Notes: generated by a model not told the origin, from the letters alone. 64,000 bases of DNA from CBDFMG01 sp965221205 [NCBI: bacterium] (GCA_965221205.1 OZ244870.1:2170001-2234000), one strand, 5' to 3'. Positions 36,106 through 47,199 are shown, numbered from the stretch's first letter. Made by a program: numbers and translations.

Positions 36106-39105
36106 ATGAGTAAAGCCTTTACTGCAGGGTTAGTTTTTTTAATCCTTGTTCTCGCGTTACCCTCGTTTGCTCAGGAGCATTCAGGGACAATTACTGATGC
36201 GGAAACAGGCGATGCCCTGATCGGTGCAAATGTGCTGATTGCTGGCAAATCAATCGGTGCTTCGACAGATGCTGACGGAAATTTCTCGTTTCAGTATACT
36301 GACGATCAGGACTATACAATTGTCGTCAGTTTTGTTGGTTACAGGACCGCTGAACGGGAAGTTTCCATGGGATCCAATACCACAGATCTGAATTTCGAAC
36401 TGGCTACTGACCCGTTCGGAACAGATGAGATTGTCGTCACCGGAATCGCTTCCCGCACATCAAAAGCGGTAGCAGAAGTGGCCGTTGCACGTGTTAATAT
36501 GACTGAAATTGCTGACCGGCAGAGTTACACCTCATTATCACAGATGATGCTGGGGAAGGTTTCCGGTGTGTCGTTGATTTCCGCAGACGGGCTTCTTGGT
36601 GCGCCGTTCCGGTTTCAGACAAGAAGCGGAGGCGGTCTGCACGGTTCTGCCCAGCCGATCATTGTCATCGACGGTGTCCGTACACAACAGGATCGTTTTG
36701 AGCCGTTTACGGGAGAGTATAATCAATTGGCAAACATTACCACGATCAACAACCTCAATTCAGAGGAAATAGAGTCTATCGAAATGCTCAAGGGTCCTGC
36801 CGGAGCGGCATCGTACGGGACCGATGGCGCCAATGGTGTTATTCTCATAACCACCAAGAAGGGCACGTTAGGTACGGGAACCGGCACCAGGAATTATTCG
36901 ATCAATTACAAAGCTACGCTCGGCTACAACGGTCAGGAAAGGCAGTATACTGAGAATGACGTTCGGTCTTATAATGAGCTTAATGATTTTTTCAGGAAGG
37001 GCGCAATACAGAAAAACAATTTGAACATTTCCGGCGGAACCGACCGCATGCGTTACTTCGCTTCGTTTGACAAATCCTTGAACAAAGCCCATATCCCGAG
37101 GAACTCAGAATCCAGGACAAATTACCGGGTTAACATTGATGCGTATCCAAACGATAAGATTGACGTCAATGTCGCTGCGGGTTACTTCACTGGTCTTAAC
37201 GAGCTTAATGGAGGCAGAGAGTTTGCACAAGCCAGGAGGAGACGTAATCCCTTTGATGGTACTCGGCCTCGGGCTACCCCTGAATTTTATGATATAACCC
37301 AGGAGCATTTATTTACGAATCAATTAACGGCCTCAGCAAACGTTAATTATCGGCCGTTCCTGGATGGTAACGAGAACCTGAGAGGACTGTCGCTGCAGTT
37401 CACCGTTGGTATTAACGACCGGGATGACAGGAGTACATATTTTCGACAGCCCAGTGAAAGATTTGAAGAAGTTGGCGAACGGTCAAAAAATGTACAGAGC
37501 ATAGTGAATACCACGTACACCGGGAATATGAGGTATGATTATAATTTCTGGGGAATAACCTCATCGGCTAGTGCCGGAATGCAGCTCTATGATAACAAAA
37601 AGAATGCATTTAATGGTGTAAGCGAAGAATTTGTGACAGAACTCATCTCTACACTTGGAGCAGGAGATGTCAGAACAAGATTAGATGAAAGAGATTTCCA
37701 CGAACGGAAAGCCGGTATTTTCACCGAACACAGCTTTTCCTATGAGAATACCTACTTCTGGTCTGCAATGCTCCGCAGGGATTACACCAGCTCGCTGAAA
37801 GTGGGACATGAATCGATTTACTATCCGCGGTTCAGCGCGTCAGTTCGTCTTGACCGGTTCGACGCAGTCCCGGATGCCTTCGGGCTGCTGAAATTTCGTG
37901 CCGCATATGGCGAAACGGGCATCCTTCCGGGACGTTCAGATGCGATACCCCAGCTGTATGGATCGCGACTTTCCCCGTATGGTGTTGGCGCAAGGCTTTC
38001 CGGTATCGGGAATTTAGATATTGAGCCAGAACGAGTCAAAGAAATTGAAGTAGGTATTGATGCCGAATATAAGAACTTTTTGTCGGTTGATTTTACTTAC
38101 TATTATTCGAAGTCAGACAATGCAATATTCGGCGTAACGCAAACCCCGTCTTATGGAACCGGTGGCAGGAGGTTCAATGCTAACATAGGCGAGATCAAAG
38201 GGTTCGGAATTGAATCGCAAACCAGTTTATTTTTCAGTGGTCAGCGGTTAGGCGGCTGGTCTTTCAACCTTACCAATATTGTGAACTGGTCTGGAAACGA
38301 AGTGATTTCCATAGGCGGCAGTAATCCTCTGATCGATCACGGTACCTGGACAATATGGCCTGGCTACGAGAGAGGTTTTGCCCGTCCGGTCAAAGGTCAA
38401 GTGGCGATATTTACTCAAGCTGGTGATCCGGCAACAAATACCCATGCGGCGGGCGCAGGGTATTACGCAGATTTCACAAAAGAAGGTGGTCTTGCAGGTC
38501 CGGATGGTCGTGAGGATGTCGGACATCAATTCCCGCCATGGACCGGTAGCTTCAGCTCCAGTATTTCTCTCGGTAATTTCTCCGCATATGGAATGTTTGA
38601 GTGGAAGTACAATTTCTGGCTGCTCAACGACACCCTTATCGATGATACCGGGCCCCGCGAAGATGGACTTGGCTCAAACATTCTAAAATTTGACATAGTA
38701 CGTGAAAAACTGCAGATCGAAGAATTTGGTCTGGTCCCGGAAAGTGAAGAGCTGGCACCAGGTACCCCGGAATATATTTCTCACGCGAACTGGTGGGCAC
38801 GATGGGGAGATCAAACTGATCAGAACAGCTTACGACGTTCAGACTTTTTGAAATTCAAGGAGCTTGCCATTTCTTACAAAGCGGACACATTGATACCGAA
38901 ACTTGGATTGCAGAATTATATCAATGGCTTAACGTTCGGTTTTAACGCTACCAATCTCTGGATGCTGCACCACGACAGCTTTAATGGTCTGACCAGCGTT
39001 GAGACCGTTAGAGGCATACTCGAAAATATTCCTGATAATGTGAGCAGTCGCCAGGCAGTCCCGCCGATGAAATCAATCTCATTCTTTACCAGGATAACAT
39101 TATAA
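36106..39105 (+). CDS. susC: SusC/RagA-type TonB-dependent outer-membrane transporter
   Basis: 999 residues. Signal peptide LVFLILVLALPSFAQ, CarboxypepD-regulatory-like domain (about 25-110, GTITDAETGDALIGANVLI), then the plug with QPIIVIDGVRTQQ and SYGTDGANGVILITTKKG, then a 22-strand-type barrel ending KSISFFTRITL. No SusR-like or N-terminal STN domain. With the SusD-type gene 32 nt downstream it forms the classic pair that imports glycans or peptides through the outer membrane. Substrate cannot be told; no glycosidase is in the same unit. Confidence 0.92.
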   Translation: MSKAFTAGLVFLILVLALPSFAQEHSGTITDAETGDALIGANVLIAGKSIGASTDADGNFSFQYTDDQDYTIVVSFVGYRTAEREVSMGSNTTDLNFELATDPFGTDEIVVTGIASRTSKAVAEVAVARVNMTEIADRQSYTSLSQMMLGKVSGVSLISADGLLGAPFRFQTRSGGGLHGSAQPIIVIDGVRTQQDRFEPFTGEYNQLANITTINNLNSEEIESIEMLKGPAGAASYGTDGANGVILITTKKGTLGTGTGTRNYSINYKATLGYNGQERQYTENDVRSYNELNDFFRKGAIQKNNLNISGGTDRMRYFASFDKSLNKAHIPRNSESRTNYRVNIDAYPNDKIDVNVAAGYFTGLNELNGGREFAQARRRRNPFDGTRPRATPEFYDITQEHLFTNQLTASANVNYRPFLDGNENLRGLSLQFTVGINDRDDRSTYFRQPSERFEEVGERSKNVQSIVNTTYTGNMRYDYNFWGITSSASAGMQLYDNKKNAFNGVSEEFVTELISTLGAGDVRTRLDERDFHERKAGIFTEHSFSYENTYFWSAMLRRDYTSSLKVGHESIYYPRFSASVRLDRFDAVPDAFGLLKFRAAYGETGILPGRSDAIPQLYGSRLSPYGVGARLSGIGNLDIEPERVKEIEVGIDAEYKNFLSVDFTYYYSKSDNAIFGVTQTPSYGTGGRRFNANIGEIKGFGIESQTSLFFSGQRLGGWSFNLTNIVNWSGNEVISIGGSNPLIDHGTWTIWPGYERGFARPVKGQVAIFTQAGDPATNTHAAGAGYYADFTKEGGLAGPDGREDVGHQFPPWTGSFSSSISLGNFSAYGMFEWKYNFWLLNDTLIDDTGPREDGLGSNILKFDIVREKLQIEEFGLVPESEELAPGTPEYISHANWWARWGDQTDQNSLRRSDFLKFKELAISYKADTLIPKLGLQNYINGLTFGFNATNLWMLHHDSFNGLTSVETVRGILENIPDNVSSRQAVPPMKSISFFTRITL

Positions 39106-39137
39106 TCGATAAGGACAAATAAGAGGAATAAAATATT

Positions 39138-40877
39138 ATGAAAAAGATAATTATATTACCACTGATCTTTATGATGCTTGCGGTGAGTTTCTCCTCGTGC
39201 AGTAAATTTGTCGAGGATGTGAATCCGCTTATCGATCAGGTAGAGGATACGGCTCTCAACGATCCGTCCCAGGCCTTGTTCCTGTTGCGGGGTTTAAAGG
39301 GAACGCTCTATAACTTCTGGCAGCCGGAGAGGCCCGGAACCGAAATACACGGTGACACAGGCATTTGGGACAGTCGTACCAGCGATAGTGTTTTTACAGA
39401 GAGCTGGAACCAGACCACCGGATCATTTAACCCGCGCGCGTATAATGGCAAATTTGAAAGGCCCCATGTAATGCGCTTCCAGGCGCAAGAGGTGCTCCGG
39501 CGGTTACCGCTCATGTTAGCCAATGGGTCAGTTGACGCACAGCTTCAGGAGGATATGCAATGGTGGGCTAATTTCCTTTTAGGATATTCCCACCATGTTA
39601 TGGCCACATGGCACGGCCTCGATGCGGCAGGGACAAAGGCTGGTAATGTTATTTCCCCGGACCCAACTACCGGTGATGAATTCGGCTCATTTTTATCGTA
39701 CAAAGATGTTCTTGATATGGCTATTAAATTTTACAAGGCAGCATTACAGTATTCACCATCCGCTACTGATGGAATTGCCGATGCAGCTCATGCTGGTAAG
39801 GTCGTGAATTCATTTATGGCACGGGCGCATCTTGATAATCATGCCGGCGGATATGGCGGTGCAAATGGAGGACATAATTCCGCTGATGCCAAGGCTGCTG
39901 CCGCGATGGGTTTGCAGATGGGTGATCCTCCCTTTGTGTTAACACTAGGTGAGGGATTTACAAATCGAATGTGGGACGACATGGGGAGAGGTACCAGTGG
40001 TGGCACATCTATCTCTGCCCGGTTCGCGCGATATATACTGGCTGATCGGAAAGAGGGAGAGATCGTCAATCAACTTAGATCTTCTGATACTCCTGCAGCA
40101 ACGGCTTTTTATACGGCAGCCAATGTTTTTGATCATCCAGGAGCTGTTGGGATGAATCATCCAGACTTCCCCGTCTTTGATCTTACCCAAGGCTTCTCAT
40201 TGTCATATTTTCCCGGATCGGGAACGGGCAATGTATTTGGCGATCCGGTCGTGGGTAAATTTGAAGGAGAATCTGCTGTTACGCGCGGGCACTTTAATGC
40301 TGCAGACCCGCGGGAAGGAGAGGCGGAACGATTAGGACTGACCGGAGATCAGACTGCACGTATTCAGCTTATAGAGCGAACGATCGGAGAAGCGCAACTC
40401 AAACAATACAAGGATACGGGTGGATGGATATATGCACCTACCATTCAGAAGCATCCTAACGATCTGCCAACTGTCTTTTCACAAGACAGATATAACCAAA
40501 GGGAACAAGATCTCGTATTGATAGATTGGCAGGAAATGAATCTGATACAAGCTGAGGTTGCCATTACCTTGGACCATCTGCAAGCAGCAGCGGATTTCAT
40601 TAACGAAAACCGTGTCGATGGCCATGGCCTGGATCCTATTGATGTTGCTCACATGGAGGCATATAACCGCCCATGGGGAGGTGCATATCATATTGAGGGG
40701 CCCATCGGTTTCCTCATTGAAGAGCGGGACAAAGAGTTGATGTTGAGATCGACCCGGCTGTATGATCAATTCAGATTTGGTATCTTCCACTTGCCGCTTG
40801 GAAGTGACTGGGTCTATTTTCCCATAGGACAAAGGGAGATAGATGCTAATCCGAACATTAGCGAGACCGATCTCTAA
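39138..40877 (+). CDS. susD: SusD/RagB-type surface substrate-binding lipoprotein
   Basis: 579 residues. Lipobox SFSSC (Cys21). TPR-rich fold with FLLRGLKGTLYNFW near the N-terminus, NSFMARAHLDNH in the centre and NLIQAEVAITLDHLQAAADFI near the end. The family RagB/SusD C-terminal region includes EERDKELMLRSTRLYDQFRFG. It caps the SusC pore and binds the substrate. The region AGGYGGANGGHNSADA is unusually glycine-rich. Transcription stops at the terminator 64 nt downstream. Confidence 0.9.
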   Translation: MKKIIILPLIFMMLAVSFSSCSKFVEDVNPLIDQVEDTALNDPSQALFLLRGLKGTLYNFWQPERPGTEIHGDTGIWDSRTSDSVFTESWNQTTGSFNPRAYNGKFERPHVMRFQAQEVLRRLPLMLANGSVDAQLQEDMQWWANFLLGYSHHVMATWHGLDAAGTKAGNVISPDPTTGDEFGSFLSYKDVLDMAIKFYKAALQYSPSATDGIADAAHAGKVVNSFMARAHLDNHAGGYGGANGGHNSADAKAAAAMGLQMGDPPFVLTLGEGFTNRMWDDMGRGTSGGTSISARFARYILADRKEGEIVNQLRSSDTPAATAFYTAANVFDHPGAVGMNHPDFPVFDLTQGFSLSYFPGSGTGNVFGDPVVGKFEGESAVTRGHFNAADPREGEAERLGLTGDQTARIQLIERTIGEAQLKQYKDTGGWIYAPTIQKHPNDLPTVFSQDRYNQREQDLVLIDWQEMNLIQAEVAITLDHLQAAADFINENRVDGHGLDPIDVAHMEAYNRPWGGAYHIEGPIGFLIEERDKELMLRSTRLYDQFRFGIFHLPLGSDWVYFPIGQREIDANPNISETDL

Positions 40878-40940
40878 TCGAACGTGGAAAGATCGTAACC
40901 CAATCAAGCGGATTAAAGCTTGGATTTAAAATGATGTAAA

Positions 40941-40979
40941 AAGGATGCTCCGCCATTTGCGACGGAGCATCCTTTTTTT
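40941..40979 (+). terminator. Rho-independent terminator of the susCD unit
   Basis: Perfect 12-bp stem AAGGATGCTCCG / CGGAGCATCCTT, 10-nt loop, followed by a T-run. Confidence 0.95.
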
Positions 40980-41039
40980 AAGCGCTTAAATGCAGATTGA
41001 AACACTATAGATATTTAACCAAATTAATATGGATTTCAG

Positions 41040-41336
41040 AATGCAAAGCAGGCTTTGTTTACGTATGGTGGTTTTTTTTGTGCATACCCCTTGTCATGTG
41101 CAGGGGAAAAGAACTCAATAAAGAGGCTTCGAATCTTTTCCGGCACGCGGGGTAATTTCTCGGAAGCGGTACTAGTGGCTGATAGTGCTTTGGAAATGGC
41201 AGAAAAGTCATGTGAACCGAATCATCTCAATGGAGCGACAACTGGAAGAACGGGCAAAATGATCTATAGAATAAGAAATGTAACTGTTCTGTTCAAAAAA
41301 TGGAATATATTAAGCGGTAAAGGATATATACAATAA
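41040..41336 (+). pseudogene. Relic of a TPR-repeat gene
   Basis: Split frames give RGNFSEAVLVADSALEMAEK and CEPNHLNGATT, the pattern of kinesin-light-chain-type tetratricopeptide repeats (A..Y..AL...EK..GP.HP..A). Flanks have stops in every frame. Only about one and a half repeats survive. Confidence 0.4.
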
Positions 41337-41613
41337 ACGACCTTTATGAGATTATGAGATTTGTCGAAACAACAAGGAGAGGTTGTCTCAAGTTTGAAAA
41401 TTTGCCACACGAACAGTCCAGAACTCGAAAATACCAAGCAATCTTTTAAACCGCAATTTTATCCTGAAAACAGATGTAAATAAAACTATTGTAAAAGCGA
41501 AATAAATATCTTAATGTCTGTTATACTATGTACAGTATGTTCTGACGACATTTACCCTGTCAGACCGTATCATACTGTCAGTATTAACTGAAACATAATA
41601 AAAAATCACTGCC

Positions 41614-42078
41614 ATGAAAAAATCAATTAATATTTTATTACTTGTTGCTGTTACGGTATCACTGTCTTGCGGTGAGGATGAAAAAAGCTCACTAACGTCG
41701 CCTTCGTACAACAATCCTGACAGGCCGTCGGTTAATAAAGATTTACTTGTTGGCACCTGGCAATTAGGTTCATTGAAGACTATATTAAATGATGGTTCCA
41801 TAATTGAAGAAGTACTCACTTTTGGGCAGACTCTTGATTTTAACGCCGATCTAACATTCGATATCGAAAATCAAGGTGAGGGCATCCAAGTTGAACAAAA
41901 AGAAGGACAATGGTCATCAACATCCACTAAGATGCAGCTCATTTTCGTAGAAAACAATATAATTTTCAAGATAGAGGATCACGAATATACTGTCACGGAG
42001 TCGTTTCTTAAGTTGACATTAGTCAGTGATCCCCGTGCAGACGGATCTTTGCCGATTCTTACATATACTAGAAAATAG
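41614..42078 (+). CDS. Lipocalin-like domain lipoprotein
   Basis: 154 residues. Lipobox SLSC (Cys19), short acidic linker, then LLVGTWQLGSLKTIL, FNADLTFDIENQGEG, EGQWSSTSTKMQLIF, a beta-sheet pattern of lipocalin-like FCB lipoproteins. Role unknown, perhaps hydrophobic-ligand binding or stress. Stand-alone gene; the G-rich start has no strong ribosome site. Confidence 0.65.
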   Translation: MKKSINILLLVAVTVSLSCGEDEKSSLTSPSYNNPDRPSVNKDLLVGTWQLGSLKTILNDGSIIEEVLTFGQTLDFNADLTFDIENQGEGIQVEQKEGQWSSTSTKMQLIFVENNIIFKIEDHEYTVTESFLKLTLVSDPRADGSLPILTYTRK

Positions 42079-42848
42079 CATTACATCATCAGGTGTTTCT
42101 TCGCAATTTTTCTCCAACCACAATACTGTTTTTGGATATCGGTTGTAATAACAGTATTCAATCGTGGTTCGTAATGTTTGTAAACAATTAATTGAACACA
42201 TTGAAACCGGGCAAACGTTCCGATATTGCCGCTAAGGTGTTAGAGAAAAATCAGTAGAAATACAATTTAAAAAGCTCGATTAATGGATAATAATTCTCGT
42301 ATAGTTACTAGCTTATTACAAGCATCTTTTCTTACATTACTCCAATATGCAGCATATCAAATACATATATACATTATAGGGATTCAGAATAATTTGGATA
42401 GATTTAAATCAATTAAATTACCATCCATGTCAATCTCCTTATTCACGTGCCGCTAAACGTTAATCAGTCTACCACGTAACACACATCATTGTTTTTCATT
42501 TCAATCTACATCTCACTGAAGAGTTGAATTTCCCGAGAAGAGATGTGGGTTGAAGCTGGGGTGTGATAACCTTTTTTGAGGCAAACGCGTTTGTTCACAG
42601 CATACTGTTTTAATTACAAAAACCAACAATCCAAGATACTATCAGTATTCAAGACGGAATTTAAGAAAATTAGACAAAATTAAACTCTCAACGGCCTAAA
42701 ATATTAGCCTTGATAAAATCTAAACGGATGCGTATGAATGTTTAATAGTTGATGGAGTTTATTATACAAAAAAGAGGAGCGGAAATCACTTGTAAAAGTA
42801 AAATGCTTAGCGTAATATTTATTAACAAGAATCAATAGGAGGCAATAA
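42079..42848. other. Intergenic, mostly nothing recognised
   Basis: A discontinuous inverted repeat, AACCACAATACTGTT (from 42119) with AACAGTATTCAATCGTGGTT, may be a bulged terminator for the lipocalin gene. The remaining ~650 nt show no gene. AGGAGG at 42837-42842 is the ribosome site for the next gene. Confidence 0.4.
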
Positions 42849-44306
42849 ATGATATCTCGAGTAATGATAGTTTTAATATCTGTGCTGTTCACGGTACCCA
42901 TTGCCACAGCACAACCAGGTGTACATACTGCAAAAACCGGCTCTGAAGTTCTCCGTCTAATACGAAACGAAAAACTTGACCTTATTCTGCCGGGAGCAAT
43001 GCGCGATAATAATGTGGACATGTGGATTCATGTAACCCGTGCCGGAGATCAAGATCCAATGTTTCGGGAATTTGGGTTGACCTCCGGTTATATGATATTT
43101 ACCGACCTGGGAGACAGAATCGAGCGCGCTTCGTTTAGCGGTGGTTTTGGCGGTGCCGGAGCTTTAGATTTTGACATATATGGCTCTCGTGAACTTTCGC
43201 GAGCAATTACCGGTTATGATTATAACACTCAGGAATTTTCAGTCTACGACGAAATAACTCAATTTGTTGCAGAGCGTGACCCAAAAACGATTGCGGTAAA
43301 TTTCTCTGACTGGCTTGCTATTGCGGACGGAATATCGTATACGCAATATTTGAAACTGGAAAAGATACTAGGGCCGAAATATTCGGAGAGGATTATCTCT
43401 GCAGAAAAGGTTATCACCGATTTTCGGTCAAGACGGATTCTCAGAGAGGTTACTCTCATGACGAATGCGCTTGAGATACATCGTCAGATTCTTGAACGTT
43501 CTTTATCGAATGAAGTTATAACGCCGGGTGTAACGACATTGGAAGATGTAGGCTGGTGGGTTAAAGAAGAATTTTTCAAGCGGGGTTTAACAGAAGGATT
43601 CAGTACCGGGGCAGATACTCCGGTTGTTCTTTATTCTGCCGTTTCAGATCAACCCGAGACACGTGGCCTTCCATCAAGTCGGGGCAGTTTTTCATCATCA
43701 AACTCACCTCAGTATGTATTGCAGCGTGGAGATTTTTTGCAGTTTGATAATGGAGTACGATATCTTGACTACTTTTCAACAGATTATAAGCGTAATGCCT
43801 ATATTATGAGGGAAGGGGAAACAAGTGTCCCAAAGAGTTTGCAGCATGCTTTTGATCGTGCAATAGAAGCCCGAAAGATTATTAGGAAACAAATTAAAGC
43901 AGGCATAACCGCCGGAGAAACATTGAGTACTATCAATGCAGCCTTGAAAGACGCTGACTATTTATATACACCTTTTAGTGATAGATCTCCGGATGACTAT
44001 TTTAATTTACAGAAGATACTTGCTGATACTGATAAATCAGGATTTTTTGTCGATCTTCATAGTCAAGGTAATCATGGGGGAACTTTGGTGACTGTTGGAC
44101 CTTCGATTTCAGCATTTCGGTCAGACCGGGATCACTTGCCGATTCAAGAAAATCATCTTTTTTCACTTGAATATGTGGTCAGTACGAACCTTCCTGAAAG
44201 ACCCGGTTATCCGATTGTCATCAACATAGAAGGTAATCACGTTGTATCCAGTCGGGGAGTTGAATTTCTTCATCCACCGAATGAGAAGATTTTACTGATC
44301 CATTGA
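42849..44306 (+). CDS. Secreted M24 family (Xaa-Pro aminopeptidase-like) metallopeptidase
   Basis: 485 residues, signal peptide ending TVPIATAQ. The creatinase-like N-domain contains AIADGISYTQYLKLEKIL. The pita-bread catalytic domain contains GDFLQFDNG and STDYKRNAYI (two Asp ligands), LHSQGNHGG (His), LFSLEYVV (Glu) and VVSSRGVEFLHPP (Glu). All five metal ligands appear present. Ribosome site AGGAGG. A paralogue lies at 48297. These enzymes remove N-terminal residues before proline, but many FCB members are uncharacterised. Confidence 0.8.
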   Translation: MISRVMIVLISVLFTVPIATAQPGVHTAKTGSEVLRLIRNEKLDLILPGAMRDNNVDMWIHVTRAGDQDPMFREFGLTSGYMIFTDLGDRIERASFSGGFGGAGALDFDIYGSRELSRAITGYDYNTQEFSVYDEITQFVAERDPKTIAVNFSDWLAIADGISYTQYLKLEKILGPKYSERIISAEKVITDFRSRRILREVTLMTNALEIHRQILERSLSNEVITPGVTTLEDVGWWVKEEFFKRGLTEGFSTGADTPVVLYSAVSDQPETRGLPSSRGSFSSSNSPQYVLQRGDFLQFDNGVRYLDYFSTDYKRNAYIMREGETSVPKSLQHAFDRAIEARKIIRKQIKAGITAGETLSTINAALKDADYLYTPFSDRSPDDYFNLQKILADTDKSGFFVDLHSQGNHGGTLVTVGPSISAFRSDRDHLPIQENHLFSLEYVVSTNLPERPGYPIVINIEGNHVVSSRGVEFLHPPNEKILLIH

Positions 44307-44674
44307 GCCTTGATCTAATACCGGGAGGACTTAGTTTCAACATTGCTTGAGTAGTGTATGTCTGAGTTTGCGCTTATAAATTTTCTTAAAACAATCAAGA
44401 TTCTGAATATAAGATCCTCCTTTAAGCTCTCTAAGGTTGATTTTTAAGAGTCGATCTTCTAATTTGAAAATGTGTCAATAATCTATCAATTAAATTCAAA
44501 AAGAGTTCGCATATCATTCAGCCTGTGGAGTAGAAAACGCTTGTGTTAGTATACTACATTCTTTACTGTTCAGCACAACGTGTCCAACGTGTTCTTACGA
44601 CCTACTTCCCAAGGGAATAAAATGTACACTGTCGAATTATAATACACCACTTTCATACAATGGAGGAGAATCGT
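44307..44674. other. Intergenic, nothing recognised
   Basis: About 370 nt, AT-rich. It ends with a ribosome site (GGAGGAG, 44662-44668) for the broken mannonate-dehydratase gene. The last ~60 nt resemble the region before the intact copy at 31255. Confidence 0.4.
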
Positions 44675-45130
44675 ATGAATCTCCTCACAAAATTTAGAGA
44701 AGCATTGACAAAGGTAAGGAATGTAAAATATAATCCCGAACGAAGGAGGAAGGAGGTTTGGCAAAATAGCCGCAGCCGGTATAATCGGTGCAAATGTTTT
44801 GTCATCGAGTATACGATGCAGCGCAGACTCTCGAAATAGTGCAGATACGGGAAGCATCGCAGGCAGTAGAGAAAACACTTCAAATGTAAAGCTTGCAGCG
44901 ATGAACCAGCGGGTGTTGCCCAATTCCAAGGGAGGACAGCCGTATGAACAGAATGAAGATTATCTTATGCTGGCCAAACAAATTGGGCTGCATTACGTGA
45001 TTTTAGAATCCGGTACTGAAGTAACTAATACAACTGATTATGAAAGTTTATTGAAAATATGACAGCAAGTTGAAGCCGCCGGACTGAAAGCAGCAAATGT
45101 TGGCATAAATAGCGGTGATACATCGATATT

Positions 45131-45185
45131 AGGGTTAAAAGGATTGGGATAATTTTGCTCAAGAGCAAGCATTGTGGATAAATAT
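45131..45185 (-). pseudogene. N-terminal half of a T9SS type A sorting domain
   Basis: Reads LALEQNYPNPFNPN toward the left junction of the insertion, the standard opening of the Por-type C-terminal sorting domain, and then stops at the junction with the mannonate gene. The upstream reading frame is not a recognisable protein. Confidence 0.7.
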
Positions 45186-45403
45186 ATTTTATAATGATGA
45201 AAAGAAGAATAATAAAGCAAAATAATAATATTTTTTCCAGAAATCTCAGTTGGTAACGGATTCTACTACTGAAGGCTCCGCTAAACAAAACATTTTAGAA
45301 CAAAGAATTCTCAAAACATAAAATTATTTGATTTTAAACCATAGGTATCGTATCTTTTCACTTTGTAAAATTATTTTAAGAAATTTAACATTGAGTTTTT
45401 ATA

Positions 45404-46231
45404 ATGCAATTCCTGAGAAATTATTTGTTAAATGCAAAAAAAGTCATTCACTCTCACAACAATCCTCTCAAAAAATTTGAGAACATTAATAAAAAGAATC
45501 GGCTTGAAAGAGAATTTTACGATAAAGAAGCTGAAAAGTTTTTAAATAATTTTGATGAACAGCTTTTTAAATATGATGAAAATGAAATTTTTCCGAATAC
45601 CCATTCATTTTTTTATTCACTCCTCAATAATATTTCGGGAAAACGAATACTTGACTGCTGTTGTGGACATGGATTCACATCTGTAAAGTTGGCAAAACGC
45701 GGATCAATAATCAATGGAATCGATATTTCCCCTAAGATGATTGAATTAGCAAAAAAAAATGCTGAATTTAATGATATTTCAGATAAAATATGTTTAAAAG
45801 TTATGTCAGTAGAACAGATGGAATTTGAAGATTCTATCTTTGATTATGTTGTAGGTATTGGTGCTTTACATCATTTAAATATAGAACAGTCCAGCAAAGA
45901 AATTTCTCGAGTATTAAAAAAGGATGGGAAAGCTATTTTTATTGAACCAAGAATTCCGTTTGCATGGTTCATATATTTACGAAGCTTAATACCGATTGAA
46001 TGCTGTGAATCTCCAGGAGGCAATCAATTGAAAGATGAAGAAATAAAAATATTTGCTAAATATTTTTCTGATTATAAAATAAACTATTTTATTTTACTAA
46101 AAAAATTTTCTCGATTCAAAGTTTTAAAAAAATATACACTATCATTAGAAAATATTGACAATTATATTATTAGAAAAATACCATTTTTAAAAAAACTTTA
46201 TTGGGCAAATGTTTTTGAATTTATTAAATAA
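45404..46231 (+). CDS. Class I SAM-dependent methyltransferase
   Basis: 275 residues. Motif I ILDCCCGHGFTSVKLAK, acidic loop GIDISPKMIELAKKN, then DYVVGIGALHHLN. The C-terminal half is hydrophobic and basic (SLIPIECCESPGGNQL, KKFSRFKVLKKYTL), as in enzymes methylating sugar or lipid substrates. Extremely AT-rich and lysine-rich even compared with neighbours, which suggests origin from another AT-rich genome. The only intact gene in the insertion. Substrate unknown. Confidence 0.75.
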   Translation: MQFLRNYLLNAKKVIHSHNNPLKKFENINKKNRLEREFYDKEAEKFLNNFDEQLFKYDENEIFPNTHSFFYSLLNNISGKRILDCCCGHGFTSVKLAKRGSIINGIDISPKMIELAKKNAEFNDISDKICLKVMSVEQMEFEDSIFDYVVGIGALHHLNIEQSSKEISRVLKKDGKAIFIEPRIPFAWFIYLRSLIPIECCESPGGNQLKDEEIKIFAKYFSDYKINYFILLKKFSRFKVLKKYTLSLENIDNYIIRKIPFLKKLYWANVFEFIK

Positions 46232-46596
46232 ATTCGCTGTTTATGAACCTACCAACAACAAAAAAAATCATGCAAAAATTCGCAACAATATCTTAGCAAT
46301 CCTTGAAGACGTCTGAAAATAAATTGTGATGATATTATAAAGCAATTAGGGGCTTGAAACGATAACTTTAATCGATTATCTTGTAAGTCAATGTCCCGTA
46401 ATAAGTTTTTGAAATAAGCGAGGGATTTTATTTTGCTAGTTTTTGTAAAAAATGCATGTCTTTTTGCATACCCCAATAATTTCCATATTTTAAATTAATC
46501 TCATTTAAATAATAACATTTTGCGCTAAAGCAAAAGAAATTAAGGTGTGTGAAAATCCTGAAAAGGAGGTGAGAAAATAAAACTGGATTAAAAATG
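46232..46596. other. Non-coding or unrecognised part of the insertion
   Basis: A minus-strand 75-codon frame (46249-46476, SLAYFKNLLRDIDLQDN) has cysteine-rich ends and no recognisable family; it may be transposon debris. An AAAGGAGGTGAG at 46561-46572 has no gene at the proper distance. Confidence 0.35.
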
Positions 46597-46882
46597 TGAA
46601 AGGTCTTTGATCAGTACAATCTGAAATTTATAGACGAAGCGATACTAAATGATGGCAGGAGTTATCCCTGTTGCATATATCTTATACACCGTTCCAGCGG
46701 AAGTTATGGAACGCTTAGGTACAAATTACTTATATCTGACATTTCTTTTTGTAATACAAGGAATATTGCGATTCATACAAATAACCTTCATCGAAGAAAA
46801 AAGTGTCGATCCAATGAATATTCTGCTAAAAGATATAATTATTATATTCTCCGCTTTAGGGTGGATTCTCTCCTCCGTATGA
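46597..46882 (+). pseudogene. C-terminal fragment of a UbiA-family prenyltransferase
   Basis: Reads KVFDQYNLKFIDEAIL, then (after one extra A near 46647-46649) MAGVIPVAYILYTV, then RLGTNYLYLTFLFVIQGI and DPMNILLKDIIIIFSAL. This matches the last two transmembrane helices of decaprenylphosphate phosphoribosyltransferase-like UbiA proteins. The catalytic N-terminal half is missing. Confidence 0.6.
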
Positions 46883-47010
46883 ATATTGTACAGTAATTAA
46901 CAGAATCAAGTTTTTGGTAATTCGATTTTATTTTAAAAATCTGATAGGAAGATCAGGATATTAAACAAAATATCCCGTCTTCCTTAATTATTTATAATTA
47001 GTCTACAAGA

Positions 47011-47199
47011 CTATTTTAGAAGTGTCAAACGCTTGATTTCCGTAAATTCTCCAGCTTCAATTCTATATATATAAATTCCAGAAGCAAATTCTGTAGCATT
47101 CCATCGAATTGAATGATAACCTGCTCCTATTGGACTATCAACAAGACGTGCAACTTCTTGTCCAAGTATATTATATATTGACAATTTTACTTGTTGCGC
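47011..47199 (-). pseudogene. C-terminal half of a T9SS type A sorting domain
   Basis: Reads QQVKLSIYNILGQEVARL, YHSIRWNATEFASGIYIY and ends KRLTLLK before TAG, the typical end of a protein exported by the Por secretion system. Its own N-terminus (QNYPNPFNP) is absent here but present at the left end of the same insertion. Confidence 0.85.

Noticed and set aside
46561-46572. Group II intron or structured RNA around AAAGGAGGTGAG
   Set aside because: Only a ribosome-site-like run; no domain V pattern or intron-encoded protein.
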